From positions 845,001 through 885,560 of the forward strand of contig OCMG01000003.1 in the NCBI GenBank assembly GCA_900215285.1: a DNA stretch of 40,560 nucleotides, read 5' to 3'. The stretch is from Ensifer adhaerens (GTDB lineage: Bacteria > Pseudomonadota > Alphaproteobacteria > Rhizobiales > Rhizobiaceae). Numbering within the stretch: position 1 is the first letter of the stretch; the number at the start of each line of letters is the position of its first letter. Positions 10,184 to 18,513 of the stretch are shown here, one piece after another. The notes under the pieces are model-generated. The model was not told the DNA's origin, did not search any database, and saw nothing but the letters and a program-made list of their open reading frames with translations. The position numbers and the translations under genes are program-made.

Positions 10184-10396
10184 CGTGAAGGCATCGCCGG
10201 AGCCTGTGAGGATGACGACGCGGTTGTCGGCATCGGAACCGACCTGGTGGAAGAGCTCAACGAACTGTTCATGGGTGTGGCCGTTGAACAGAAGCTTGCC
10301 GCCATCGGTGTGGAGCGCGACTTCGAGGACGCCACTTGGCGAGCGGGTCAGTCGGGCATTGGGGAAGCTGTTCTTGTAGGTATCGAAACGGGACAT
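10182..10396 (-). pseudogene. enoyl-CoA hydratase/isomerase family protein, N-terminal fragment
   Basis: The first ~71 residues of a crotonase-fold protein: MSRFDTYKNSFPNARLTRSP, then VLEVALHTDGGKLLFNGHTHEQFVELFHQVGSDADNRVVILTGSGDAFTDG. The stretch VVILTGSGDAFTDG is the conserved strand leading to the first oxyanion-hole region. AAGGAG precedes ATG 10396 at a proper distance. The remaining ~190 residues of a crotonase are missing and the sequence passes directly into a peroxiredoxin-like gene. It lies 50 bases after the GST gene on the same strand, so it belonged to that operon. Confidence 0.8.
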
Positions 10397-10446
10397 GGTG
10401 GTTCTCCTTTGAGTTCGATGCGTTCTGGGTGGTCTGAGGGGGAAGA

Positions 10447-11067
10447 TCAGGCTGCCGGCACGAGGGCTTCGACGCGGGCAACGGCGCGCTCGACGGCCGG
10501 GCGCGCAGCCACGGTCTCGTACCAGCGGAAAAGATTGGGGCGCTCGTCGAGCGTCACGCCGGGAAACTGCCGACGCCAGAGCCAGCCGAAATGCGCGATA
10601 TCGGCAATGGTGAAATCGTTGCCGGCGATGAAGGCCTGGTTGGCGAGCTTGTCGTCGAGGAGGCCGAGGATACGTTCGGCCTCATTGGTAAAGCGTGCTT
10701 CGGCGATCGGCTGCGGCTCCGGCGAGGAGCGTTTGAAGAAGCCGGCATTGCCGAAGGCCGGGCTCAGGGCTGAAGCGTGAAAGAAGAGCTGCTCGAAGAC
10801 GCGGGCGCGGCCTTCGCCATCACTCGGAAGAAGCTTGCCCGTCTTCTCGGCCAGGTAAACCAGAATGGCGGCGCTTTCCGTGAGCACCAGGGCGTCATCG
10901 ACAAGCACCGGCACCTTGGCGTTGGCGTTGAGCGCCACGAAAGCCGCATCCTTCTGTTCGCCCTTGCGGACATTGACCGGCTTTAGGTCATAGGCAAGGC
11001 CCAGTTCCTCAAGCGCGATCGGCACCTTGACGCTGTTCGGGGTGGCAAAGGCGTAAACTTCGATCAT
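10447..11067 (-). CDS. glutathione S-transferase family protein
   Basis: A 206-residue cytosolic GST. The N-terminal thioredoxin-like domain (MIEVYAFATPNSVKVPIALEELGLAYDLKPVNV, then NANAKVPVLVDDALVLTESAAILVYLAEK) contains the VPVL cis-proline and the ESAAI glutathione-binding Ser. The C-terminal helical domain carries GNDFTIADIAHFGW, the conserved N-capping box. The pattern is like YghU/YfcG-type or theta-like bacterial GSTs. The start at 11067 has GGAGA 6 bases upstream; earlier ATGs at 11079 and 11112 are less well placed. It is the first gene of a minus-strand set and is divergent from a LysR gene that probably controls it. Substrate not determinable. Confidence 0.85.
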   Translation of the reverse strand: MIEVYAFATPNSVKVPIALEELGLAYDLKPVNVRKGEQKDAAFVALNANAKVPVLVDDALVLTESAAILVYLAEKTGKLLPSDGEGRARVFEQLFFHASALSPAFGNAGFFKRSSPEPQPIAEARFTNEAERILGLLDDKLANQAFIAGNDFTIADIAHFGWLWRRQFPGVTLDERPNLFRWYETVAARPAVERAVARVEALVPAA

Positions 11068-11152
11068 CTTCGTCTCCATCGGATCGTGTTCGTTGGAGAG
11101 AGTTATGACCATTCCTCGTCCCTTGCTGCAGACGGCTCGTGGCGATAATGCT

Positions 11153-11169
11153 TATTCCGAAGGGGAATA
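11153..11169. promoter_or_regulatory. candidate LysR operator
   Basis: An inverted repeat TATTCC (11153-11158) / GGAATA (11164-11169) lies in the 106-base gap between the divergent GST and LysR genes, just upstream of the LysR start. LysR regulators commonly bind such dyads near their own promoter. The right arm overlaps the ribosome binding site AGGGGAA, so binding would also block translation start. Inference only. Confidence 0.35.
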
Positions 11170-11173
11170 GACG

Positions 11174-12049
11174 ATGGACAGACTGCAGGCGATGACAGCG
11201 TTCGTACGGGTGGTGGAAACGGGATCGTTCTCGCAGGCCGCCCGTCAGATCGGCGTCGGCCAGCCGGCCATATCGAAGACGATCGCGCAACTGGAAGACC
11301 GGTTGCAGGTGCGCCTGCTCATCCGCTCGACCCATGGGCTGACGCCGACGGATGCCGGGATGCGCTTCTACGAACGGGCCAAAGCCGCGATCCATGAAGC
11401 GGATGAGGCCGAGCTGGAGGCAAAGGGCGCAGGATCAGGATTGTCGGGACGTCTTCGCGTCTGCGCCGCAACGACGTTTGCGCGGCTGATGGTCATTCCG
11501 CACCTGCCGGAGTTTATGGCAAACCACCCTGATCTCGACGTGGATATCGTTCTCGACGATCGGATGATCGATCTGTTCTCCGAAGGTATCGATATCGGCT
11601 TGCGCATGGGCGAGCTAACGGACTCTTCCGCCGTCGCCCGCCGCCTTGCCACCGGCCGGCGCTCGGTCGTTACGACGCCCGCCTATCTCGAAAAGCACGG
11701 CGTTCCGCAAGTGCCCGCCGATCTCGCTGCGCATCAGGCGGTCGTCTACACCCAGCTTGGCAGAAGCTGGACCTTTCGCAGGAACGGAACCGAAGCATCG
11801 GTCGCCGTCTCAGGCCGCGTGCAGTTCAGCGCTGCCGAGGGAATACGCGCGGCGGTAAAAGCCGACATGGGGCTCGTCGTCACCTCGGATTGGATGTTTT
11901 GGCCGGAGCTTCAAAGCGGCGAGGTTGTGCGCCTCCTCGAAGATTGGGAGCTTCCGCCCATCGACCTTTGGGCCGTCTTCCCGACGGGACGGCTGGCGAG
12001 CGCCAAGGCGCGGGCGTTTGCGGAATTCGTGGAGCGGGTGGTTGTGTGA
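11174..12049 (+). CDS. LysR family transcriptional regulator
   Basis: A 291-residue LysR-type regulator. The N-terminal winged helix-turn-helix spans residues ~1-60 (MDRLQAMTAFVRVVETGSFSQAARQIGVGQPAISKTIAQLEDRLQVRLLIRSTHGLTPTDAG). The substrate-binding domain follows (GRLRVCAATTFARLMVIPHLPEFMANHPDLDVDIVLDDR). AGGGGAATAG precedes ATG. It is divergent from the GST operon, which is the normal layout for a LysR protein and its target. The effector is unknown. Confidence 0.9.
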   Translation: MDRLQAMTAFVRVVETGSFSQAARQIGVGQPAISKTIAQLEDRLQVRLLIRSTHGLTPTDAGMRFYERAKAAIHEADEAELEAKGAGSGLSGRLRVCAATTFARLMVIPHLPEFMANHPDLDVDIVLDDRMIDLFSEGIDIGLRMGELTDSSAVARRLATGRRSVVTTPAYLEKHGVPQVPADLAAHQAVVYTQLGRSWTFRRNGTEASVAVSGRVQFSAAEGIRAAVKADMGLVVTSDWMFWPELQSGEVVRLLEDWELPPIDLWAVFPTGRLASAKARAFAEFVERVVV

Positions 12050-12268
12050 AATGCCCGGTCTCTTACTGATCGCAAGAAATTGTAAGGCGGCTTTTGGATG
12101 AAAATGCGCGCCGTTCGACGTCCGAGTTGAACGCGCAAAGTGGCCGATAGAAAAGACCCGAAGCCTTTTAATCGCAAATGTTTCCACGGAGCTGAACGCA
12201 CAAGTCCCCCGGCTTGCGAGCCCCTTTGCCTGAAACTCTCAGCCAAGAGAAAATCCCGATGACGTTTC

Positions 12269-13183
12269 TCAACTCCAGCAGGGTGGCGTTCCGATGTGAT
12301 CCTTCAGTGCCTGTGTGAAGGCTTTGACCTTCGTGGCGGGTGCCGCGAGGGCGCGCAGGAGGTAGATACCCGAGGATTTCTCATTCCATCGTTCCGCCGA
12401 TAGCGGCAAGCGAACCAGATCGCCCACCTTGACTGAGGGCCCGGCGACCCAACTCGGGAGAAACGCTATCCCGATCCCGGCAAGTGCTGCCCCGTTCAGC
12501 GCCTCAAAATCGTCCGAACGGAAGACAACGTGCTCACAGGTTTCGCCTGTCGGCGCGCCGAGAATGTCAGACCATCCGAGCAGATCGTTGCCATGGAGCT
12601 TGTCGAGAAGTCGGTGAGTTCGAAGTGTGGTTTCGGTATCGGGAACGCCTTGCTGCCGGAGATATCCGGGACTTGCGACGAGGATGCGATCCTGAGGTGC
12701 CAGCTTGGTCGCGATAAGCGTGCTGTCCGATAGCTCTCCCATTCGCACTACGAGATCAAGGCGCTCCGCGACCGGGTCGGCCAGCCGTTCGGTCAGGTCC
12801 AGCTCGACATGCAAGCCTGGGTATTGCGTAGCAAGCGTAGCCAGAACTGGAATGACGTACCGTTTTCCGAAGGTCGGGAAGCAGGCGATCCGCAATGTAC
12901 CGCTGACTTCGCTGTCAAACGCTGCCACCTCGGCATGCGTGTCGGCCAGTTCGTCGAGCAGACGCTGAGCCCGCTCGAAGAGATGACGTCCGGCGTCAGT
13001 TAACGACAGTGCCCTTGTGGAGCGGACAAGGAGCGAAACTCCCAGATCTTGCTCAAGCGCATCGATCTGTCGAACAACGGCCGAGGGGGTCACAGCCCGT
13101 CGCCGAGATGCAGCCGAAAAACTACCCGCTCTGACGACGTCGACATAAACCGCCAGATGTTCGGCGAAGCGTGGGTCCTTCAT
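12269..13183 (-). CDS. LysR family transcriptional regulator
   Basis: A 304-residue LysR-type regulator with an N-terminal winged helix-turn-helix (FAEHLAVYVDVVRAGSFSAASRRRAVTPSAVVRQIDALEQDLGVSLLVRSTRALSLTDAG, residues ~7-65) and a C-terminal co-inducer domain beginning GTLRIACFPTFGKRYVIPVLATL. It ends 219 bases after the stop of the other LysR gene; that gap holds no recognisable feature. It is divergent from the 178-aa protein and quinone oxidoreductase genes, so these are its likely targets. The ribosome binding site (AGGCAAAG) is weak. Confidence 0.9.
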   Translation of the reverse strand: MKDPRFAEHLAVYVDVVRAGSFSAASRRRAVTPSAVVRQIDALEQDLGVSLLVRSTRALSLTDAGRHLFERAQRLLDELADTHAEVAAFDSEVSGTLRIACFPTFGKRYVIPVLATLATQYPGLHVELDLTERLADPVAERLDLVVRMGELSDSTLIATKLAPQDRILVASPGYLRQQGVPDTETTLRTHRLLDKLHGNDLLGWSDILGAPTGETCEHVVFRSDDFEALNGAALAGIGIAFLPSWVAGPSVKVGDLVRLPLSAERWNEKSSGIYLLRALAAPATKVKAFTQALKDHIGTPPCWS

Positions 13184-13220
13184 CTTTGCCTACGACGCAA
13201 AACCGTTCCAACCATTCAAC

Positions 13221-13229
13221 TGATTATCA
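13221..13229. promoter_or_regulatory. candidate operator in divergent LysR promoter region
   Basis: The palindrome TGATTATCA sits midway in the 119-base region between the divergent LysR gene and the downstream oxidoreductase pair. LysR sites are often imperfect dyads of this size (T-N11-A). This is a weak, position-based call. Confidence 0.25.
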
Positions 13230-13302
13230 TTCAGGACCATCAGGAGCACATTCCTCTTCGTCAACGGGCAATTATTGCTCACCAAGCACAAGGAACAATG
13301 CC

Positions 13303-13839
13303 ATGGTCAAGGTCCTCGATACAATTCTCTCACAATCCGCCTATTCTGCCGAGATCGATGTTCCGATCGAAAAGATCGACATTGCCGATTGGCTCTTCAA
13401 TTTGCCGGAGGCCGAATATCTTCGTTGCTGCCCGCCCGACCACATTGCAGCGGGCGTCACCTGGACGGACGATGGCCGTCGCATGTCGATCAATGTCGAG
13501 CAGATCGGCTCGGGCCTCGTGGTGCAGCACTATGTCGCCGAGGTTGCCGGACCAACCTATTGCCGGATGAACTCGATCTCTGATGTCTTTACAGCCAGTG
13601 GCAGAACCCAAGTCAATGTCGTCTGGGAACTCTCCGCCGAGAAGATCGACGACGGCAGGACGCGCTACACCAACAAGGTTACAGCCCATCCGACAGATGC
13701 GTTCATGAGCTTCATCCAGGACCATGGGGTCACCTACGAGGATGCCGCAGCAGCCCGCCAGGCAGCAGGCGGAGATCATAACCGTTGCGAAACCCCACTG
13801 TTTGCCGCCAGCATCGCCCGGCGCGCGCTTTCGAAGTAA
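13303..13839 (+). CDS. 178-aa protein of unrecognised function
   Basis: The product has no motif I can name with confidence. It begins MVKVLDTILSQSAYSAEIDVPIEKIDIADWLFNLPEAEYLRCCPPDHIAAG, then shows alternating beta-like stretches (RRMSINVEQIGSGLVVQHYVAEVAGPTYCRMNSISDVFT, RTQVNVVWELSAEKIDDGRTRYTNKVTAHPT) that resemble the curved sheet of SRPBCC/START-like ligand-binding proteins. That resemblance is an impression, not an alignment. There is no signal peptide or membrane segment. The start at 13303 has AAGGAA upstream. It lies 11 bases before the quinone oxidoreductase gene, so the two are co-transcribed, probably under the divergent LysR protein. Confidence 0.75.
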   Translation: MVKVLDTILSQSAYSAEIDVPIEKIDIADWLFNLPEAEYLRCCPPDHIAAGVTWTDDGRRMSINVEQIGSGLVVQHYVAEVAGPTYCRMNSISDVFTASGRTQVNVVWELSAEKIDDGRTRYTNKVTAHPTDAFMSFIQDHGVTYEDAAAARQAAGGDHNRCETPLFAASIARRALSK

Positions 13840-13850
13840 GGATCTAAGCG

Positions 13851-14837
13851 ATGAAAGCGATTATCTTTGATGACTTCGGAAGCGCCGATGTGCTGCGGCT
13901 TGCCGATGTCCCCATGCCGGACGTGCGACCTGACGATCTCCTGGTCAAGGTGATGGCGGCGGGTGTCAACCGGGCTGACCTTCTTCAACGCGAAGGCGTC
14001 TATGGCTCCCAAACCTACGGGGACAGCAGCATTCTCGGTCTTGAGGTCGCAGGAGAAGTGATCGCCGTCGGAGACGCTGTCAGCGGCTTTGCCGTTGGCG
14101 ACCATGTCATGGGGATTGTTGGCGGCGGTGCCTATGCCCAGTATGCGCGTCTCGACAGCGGCATGGCGGCGGTCATTCCGCCTCACATGTCCTTCACGGA
14201 GGCAGCAGCCGTCATGGAGAGCTTCGTGACGGCCTGGGAGGCGCTAGGAAATCTCGGGCGGATCGCACAGGGAGAGATCGTTCTCATCCATGCCGCGGCC
14301 GGTGGCATCGGTTCGGCTGCGGTGCAACTTGCTAAGTCCCAGGGCGCGAAAGTGCTGGCGACTGCGTCTGCTAACAACATCGAGAACGTACTGGCACTCG
14401 GCGCGGATGCGGTCTTCGATTACAGGCAGGTCGATTTTGAGGCGGAGATCATCGACGTGACAGCGTCGCGCGGCGTCGACTTGATCATCGACTTTGTCGG
14501 CGGGTCATATTTGGCCCGCAACATCAGAAGTCTGGCACCCGGTGGCCGGGTTGTTCAGGTCGGTCTTCTTGGGCGTGATGACAATGCCATCATTCCCCTC
14601 GGGACCGTACTTCACAACCACCTGAAATTGCTGGGCACCGTGATGAAATCCAGATCAAGGGAAGAGAAGGTAGAGATGGTCCAGCGATTCAGGGACCACG
14701 TGCTGCCGATGATGGACAAGGAGATTAAGCCGATCGTTGGAGCGCATCATCCGCTCTCGGCTGCTTCGGCTGCCCATCGTCGAATGGAGGCTGGCGGTGT
14801 GTTTGGCAAAATTGTTCTGAGCGATTTTCATAGCTGA
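13851..14837 (+). CDS. NADPH:quinone oxidoreductase family protein (zinc-free MDR)
   Basis: A 328-residue medium-chain dehydrogenase/reductase of the quinone reductase/PIG3 type. The N-terminal GroES-like domain reads MKAIIFDDFGSADVLRLADVPMPDVRPDDLLVKVMAAGVNRADLLQREG. The Rossmann domain has HAAAGGIGSAAVQLAKSQGAKVLATASANN (residues ~145-175). The structural and catalytic zinc cysteines of alcohol dehydrogenases are absent, as in quinone reductases. Expected reaction is NADPH-dependent reduction of quinones or enones in the cytoplasm. It is the second gene of a pair with the 178-aa protein. Confidence 0.88.
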   Translation: MKAIIFDDFGSADVLRLADVPMPDVRPDDLLVKVMAAGVNRADLLQREGVYGSQTYGDSSILGLEVAGEVIAVGDAVSGFAVGDHVMGIVGGGAYAQYARLDSGMAAVIPPHMSFTEAAAVMESFVTAWEALGNLGRIAQGEIVLIHAAAGGIGSAAVQLAKSQGAKVLATASANNIENVLALGADAVFDYRQVDFEAEIIDVTASRGVDLIIDFVGGSYLARNIRSLAPGGRVVQVGLLGRDDNAIIPLGTVLHNHLKLLGTVMKSRSREEKVEMVQRFRDHVLPMMDKEIKPIVGAHHPLSAASAAHRRMEAGGVFGKIVLSDFHS

Positions 14838-15090
14838 TTGCGGATGAGTAGATTCCCGTCCAGGAAGGGGGTTGGAGTGACGACCACCCCCGTTAGGAAT
14901 TTACCTCAAGTTCATGCTGTGGGTCGCGGAAGGCATGTCTGCTTCCAGGAGCCCGCCGCGGTGACTTCTATAACCGAGATGAAGGCGCTTTCTCGTGGTT
15001 AATGTTACCGCGTCTGCTTTCCGAGGCCTACCGCTCTCAGGCAGCTTGACCAAAACGCCGCTTCCGTTGAATGTCTTCCGGTGCCGGCTG
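14838..15090. other. convergent intergenic region
   Basis: The 253 bases separate the quinone oxidoreductase gene from the convergent TetR gene. A G/C-rich hairpin (GGGGGT... with ...ACCCCC, about 14865-14892) follows the first gene by ~30 bases and could be a weak terminator, but it lacks a T-run. No gene seen. Confidence 0.35.
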
Positions 15091-15645
15091 TCAACGCCGT
15101 TTCAGCCAAGTCTCCAGAGCCTGCCGAATCGCACGATCTGCGGGCACCGTCTGATCGAACGCCCACCAAGTGTGCGCCCCCTGCCAGAGAGCGGCCATCT
15201 GCCAGCCCAGAATATTCGCCTCCTGGGGGTCTGAAGACAGCCGTCGTCCCAGTGCTGAGACCAACGTGCGTCCCCACGCTGCGCCCCTCTCGCGAAGTCT
15301 CGGGTTCCGTATGTCTTCTCGAAGCAGAAGAAGCCCATCAGTGGCATCACGCTCGGCCGTGTCGGGAGACATCAACCGCAGTAGGAGCTTTATGGCTCCC
15401 TCAGGCGATAGATCCTCTTCGAGGTCTGCAGCCTTCGTCTCGGCATCCAACCGGTCCCACGCCTGCAGGAGGGTCGCCTCAACCAGGCGCTCGCGGTTGC
15501 CGTAGCGTTGCACCAGTGTCGCCGCAGACAAGCCTGAAGCCTCCGCCGCACGCGCAAAGGTCAAACCATCGGGTCCTGTCTTCATCATTAGCTCGAACAA
15601 GGCGTCGAGAACCCGTTCATCGGGAATTGTCTTGCGTCTGGTCAT
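15091..15645 (-). CDS. TetR/AcrR family transcriptional regulator
   Basis: A ~184-residue TetR-type repressor. The DNA-binding domain is MTRRKTIPDERVLDALFELMMKTGPDGLTFARAAEASGLSAATLVQRYGNRERLVEATLLQAWDRL (residues 1-65); the rest is the helical ligand-binding domain. An ATG eight codons upstream (15669) is possible, but neither start has a good ribosome binding site and the 15669 start would overlap the putative operator. It is divergent from a dihydrofolate-reductase-like gene, now truncated, whose promoter it presumably controlled. Confidence 0.85.
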   Translation of the reverse strand: MTRRKTIPDERVLDALFELMMKTGPDGLTFARAAEASGLSAATLVQRYGNRERLVEATLLQAWDRLDAETKAADLEEDLSPEGAIKLLLRLMSPDTAERDATDGLLLLREDIRNPRLRERGAAWGRTLVSALGRRLSSDPQEANILGWQMAALWQGAHTWWAFDQTVPADRAIRQALETWLKRR

Positions 15646-15652
15646 TGCTATA

Positions 15653-15674
15653 TATAAACGTACATTCATTTATA
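15653..15674. promoter_or_regulatory. candidate TetR operator
   Basis: The inverted repeat TATAAA (15653-15658) / TTTATA (15669-15674) lies in the 45-base gap between the TetR gene (start 15645) and the divergent dihydrofolate-reductase-like gene (start 15691). Position and size fit a TetR dyad that would repress both genes. Confidence 0.4.
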
Positions 15675-15690
15675 AATCAAGGAGGCTTTG

Positions 15691-15840
15691 ATGGCGAAGA
15701 TTGTTGGGTACATAGCAACCAGTCTGGACGGCTTCATCGCAGACGAGAACGACAAACTCGACTGGCTGTTCAAATACGACGGAATGGACTTAGGCGAGCA
15801 TGACTACCGCCTCTTCGTGAAGGGTGTTGATTTCCACTGA
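15691..15840 (+). pseudogene. dihydrofolate reductase family protein, truncated by IS21
   Basis: The first 45 codons of a RibD C-terminal/dihydrofolate-reductase-like protein (MAKIVGYIATSLDGFIADENDKLDWLFKYDG), a family of about 180-200 residues. GGAGG precedes the ATG at 15681-15685. The reading frame enters the IS21 left end at 15825 and stops at TGA 15838-15840, giving a 49-residue product with the last few residues supplied by the IS. The cofactor-binding C-terminal part is missing on the other side of the IS, which carries a different gene. Probably non-functional. Confidence 0.85.
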
Positions 15841-15936
15841 GAGCTGACCCGGCGTAGCCTGATATTTCCATTGAGAATTGACCCATGTTTCAACCGTCCC
15901 TCGCGTGTTTTCAGCGGGGGCTCTGGAGTGATCGAC

Positions 15937-17463
15937 ATGGCGTTACTGAGCGTAATTCGACGCTGGCATTTTCGAGAGCATCTATCGATCCGGGAGATTT
16001 GCCGCAGGACCGGCTTATCCCGGAATACCATCCGCAAATATCTACGCGCCGGCGGCGTGGAGCCGAAGTTCAACGTGCCGGAGAGGCCGAGCAAGCTTGA
16101 TCCGTTTGCGGATCGGTTATCGGCGTGGCTGAAGACGGAGTCGAAGAAGGGCCGCAAGCAGAAGCGGACGATGAAGCAACTGCACGCTGATCTTGTCAGC
16201 CTCGGCTATGAGGGATCCTACAATCGTGTGGCGGCATTTGCACGGGAATGGCGCGATGATCGTCAGAGGGAATTGCAGACAACGGGCCGCGGGACATTTG
16301 TGCCCCTGGCGTTCGAACCCGGTGAGGCCTTCCAGTTTGACTGGTCTGAGGACTGGGCGATCATCGGCAATGAGCGCACCAAGCTGCAGATCGCCCACAC
16401 GAAGCTGAGCTACTCCAGGGCCTTCATCGTCCGGGCATACCTCCTGCAGACACATGAGATGCTGTTCGATGCTCATAACCATGCCTTCCGTGTCTTCGGT
16501 GGTATTCCTGGGCGTGGCATCTACGACAACATGCGCACGGCGATCGACAAGGTCGGCCGTGGAAAGGAGCGCGACGTCAACGTCCGCTTCATGGCGATGG
16601 CCAGCCATTATGTGTTCGAGCCCGAGTTCTGCAATCCGGCTTCCGGCTGGGCGAAGGGTCAGGTCGAGAAGAACGTGCAGGATGCGCGTCATCGCTTCTT
16701 TCAACCGATCCCGCGCTTTCCATCACTGGAGGCCCTGAACGATTGGCTCGAGGAGCGTTGTAAGGAGTTCTGGGCCAAGACGCCCCACGGTCAGATGCGT
16801 GGCACCATTGCCGACATCTGGGCCGAGGAAGTCCCAGCTCTCATGCCGCTCGCCAGGCCGTTCGACGGGTTCGTCGAATATACGAAGCGGGTCACGCCAA
16901 CCTGCCTCGTGCATCTGGAGCGCAATCGCTACAGCGTTCCAGCATGCTTCGCCAATCGACCGGTGAGCCTTCGGGTCTATCCGGATCGTGTCGTGGTCGC
17001 CGCAGAAGGCCAGGTCGTCTGCGAGCACCGTCGCGTCATTGATCGTTCCCATGATCGTCCGGGCCAGACCATCTATGATTGGAGACACTATCTGGCGGTG
17101 GTGCAGCGCAAGCCCGGAGCTCTTCGCAACGGCGCACCATTCGCCGAGCTTCCCGATGCATTCCGGATATTGCAGCAATACCTGCTCAAGAAGCCGGGTG
17201 GCGACCGCGAGATGGTCGATATCCTGGCCCTTGTCCTTCAGCACGACGAACAGGCAGTGCTGTCGGCCGTCGATATGGCGCTGAAGTCTGGCGTTCCGAC
17301 CAAGACGCATGTGCTGAACCTGCTGCATCGTCTCATCGACGGCAAATCCTTCACGCCACCAACCCTTGATGCGCCTCAGGCGCTGACGCTCACCAATGAG
17401 CCCAAGGCCAATGTCGAACGATACGATACCTTGAGAAAGACGGAGGCTCGCCATGCGTCATAA
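15937..17463 (+). CDS. istA: IS21 family transposase IstA
   Basis: About 508 residues. An N-terminal helix-turn-helix ([24 protein letters not shown]) is followed by a DDE integrase core with [11 protein letters not shown] (first Asp), [14 protein letters not shown] (second Asp) and [17 protein letters not shown] (Glu), then an IstA C-terminal domain. The start at 15937 ([12 protein letters not shown]) has GGAG 8 bases upstream; a TTG frame start at 15871 would run back into the inner left terminal repeat. It overlaps istB by 11 bases, implying coupled translation. All catalytic residues are present. Confidence 0.92.
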   Translation: MALLSVIRRWHFREHLSIREICRRTGLSRNTIRKYLRAGGVEPKFNVPERPSKLDPFADRLSAWLKTESKKGRKQKRTMKQLHADLVSLGYEGSYNRVAAFAREWRDDRQRELQTTGRGTFVPLAFEPGEAFQFDWSEDWAIIGNERTKLQIAHTKLSYSRAFIVRAYLLQTHEMLFDAHNHAFRVFGGIPGRGIYDNMRTAIDKVGRGKERDVNVRFMAMASHYVFEPEFCNPASGWAKGQVEKNVQDARHRFFQPIPRFPSLEALNDWLEERCKEFWAKTPHGQMRGTIADIWAEEVPALMPLARPFDGFVEYTKRVTPTCLVHLERNRYSVPACFANRPVSLRVYPDRVVVAAEGQVVCEHRRVIDRSHDRPGQTIYDWRHYLAVVQRKPGALRNGAPFAELPDAFRILQQYLLKKPGGDREMVDILALVLQHDEQAVLSAVDMALKSGVPTKTHVLNLLHRLIDGKSFTPPTLDAPQALTLTNEPKANVERYDTLRKTEARHAS

Positions 17464-18265
17464 TCCGGCAAGTGGCGCGATCGTCATCATGCTGCGGCAG
17501 TTGAAGATGCATGGCATGGTCCATGCCGTCGCTGATCTGACTGAGCAGGGATCACCCGCGTTCGAGGCTGCCATTCCAATCCTGTCCCAGCTTCTCAAGG
17601 CAGAAACGGCCGAACGAGAGGTTCGATCGACGGCCTACCAACTCAAGACCGCACGCTTTCCGGCCTACCGCGATCTGAATGGCTTCGACTTTGCCAGCAG
17701 CGAGATCAACGAGGCGCTCGTGCAACAGCTTCATCGCTGCGACTTCCTCGACGATGCTAACAACATCGTCCTGGTCGGCGGCCCTGGCACGGGAAAGACC
17801 CACATTGCCACCGCGCTCGGCGTTCAGGCCATTGAGCATCACCACAAGCGGGTAAGGTTCTTCTCGACGGTCGAACTGGTCAACGCGCTTGAGCAAGAGA
17901 AGGCACAAGGCAAGTCGGGACAGATCGCCAATCGGCTCGTCCACTCCGATCTCGTCATTCTCGACGAGTTGGGATACCTGCCGTTCAGTGCCTCAGGCGG
18001 GGCGCTACTCTTCCATCTGCTGAGCAGGCTGTATGAGCGCACCAGCGTCATCATCACCACCAACCTCAGCTTCAGTGAATGGGCAAGCGTCTTCGGCGAC
18101 GCAAAGATGACCACCGCGCTCCTCGACAGGCTCACCCACCACTGCCACATCCTCGAAACCGGAAACGACAGCTTCCGCTTCAAGAACAGCTCGGCGCATC
18201 AGCCCAAAACAGCAAAGGAGAAACGCAGGAACTTGACCCCGACCAGCAACACGAACGATATCTAA
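17453..18265 (+). CDS. istB: IS21 helper ATPase IstB
   Basis: A 270-residue AAA+ ATPase of the DnaC-like IstB family. Walker A GGPGTGKT is at residues 109-116 and Walker B LVILDE ends at 171-172. IstB assembles on target DNA and stimulates IstA strand transfer. It overlaps istA by 11 bases and stops just before the inner right repeat of the element. It appears intact. Confidence 0.93.
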   Translation: MRHNPASGAIVIMLRQLKMHGMVHAVADLTEQGSPAFEAAIPILSQLLKAETAEREVRSTAYQLKTARFPAYRDLNGFDFASSEINEALVQQLHRCDFLDDANNIVLVGGPGTGKTHIATALGVQAIEHHHKRVRFFSTVELVNALEQEKAQGKSGQIANRLVHSDLVILDELGYLPFSASGGALLFHLLSRLYERTSVIITTNLSFSEWASVFGDAKMTTALLDRLTHHCHILETGNDSFRFKNSSAHQPKTAKEKRRNLTPTSNTNDI

Positions 18266-18303
18266 AGGCGGGTCACTTCTCGGTGGAAACGCCGGGTCAG
18301 CTC

Positions 18304-18510
18304 TCAATGGAAATCAACAAACAGGATGTGGCGCGGATCACCCATGCGCAATCGGCGGACGATTACGTTTCGATCGGTCGCGACGTGGAGAGCCAGGTCC
18401 TCGCGCGTGCGGTGCATGCCCACATTCATCATCGTACCTTCCTGAACGGCAACAAGACCATCGTGTTCCCGCCGAGCCCGGGCTCCTACAAATCCGAGCG
18501 AATGGGCTAA
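18304..18510 (+). pseudogene. purU: formyltetrahydrofolate deformylase, C-terminal remnant (purU)
   Basis: After the IS21 right end at 18319 the frame encodes QDVARITHAQSADDYVSIGRDVESQVLARAVHAHIHHRTFLNGNKTIVF plus a short tail. This matches the C-terminal end of PurU, where ...DVxRVxHxxxxxDLVxIGRDxExxVLARAVxxHxEHRVFLNGxKTVVF is conserved. PurU hydrolyses 10-formyl-THF to formate and THF. The first ~230 residues are absent. The only ATG in frame (18304) lies inside the IS and would add five IS-encoded residues (MEINK). The gene sits 3 bases before folD, so folate one-carbon function of the locus is supported, but this copy is inactive. Confidence 0.82.
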
Positions 18511-18513
18511 GAG

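Larger units (their letters stand above)
15825..18319 (+). mobile_element. IS21-family insertion sequence (about 2.5 kb)
   Basis: Outer inverted repeats of 30 bases (from TGTTGATTTCC at 15825 and its complement ending at 18319) differ at one position. Inside each end is a second copy of the ~20-base repeat: left copies at 15831-15850 and 15865-15884, right copies at 18270-18289 and 18294-18313. Such multiple terminal repeats are typical of IS21, where IstA binds. istA and istB are complete and overlap. No matching target duplication is visible: the left flank reads GAAGGG and the right flank AACAGG. Confidence 0.9.

Noticed and set aside
10043..10396. A real fusion protein of crotonase and peroxiredoxin
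   Set aside because: The two parts are in different frames and both are truncated at the join, so no bifunctional protein can be made from this sequence.
18304..18318. Treating the 68-codon frame at 18304 as a genuine small gene
   Set aside because: Its start and first five codons belong to the IS21 terminal repeat; the rest is the conserved C-terminus of PurU.
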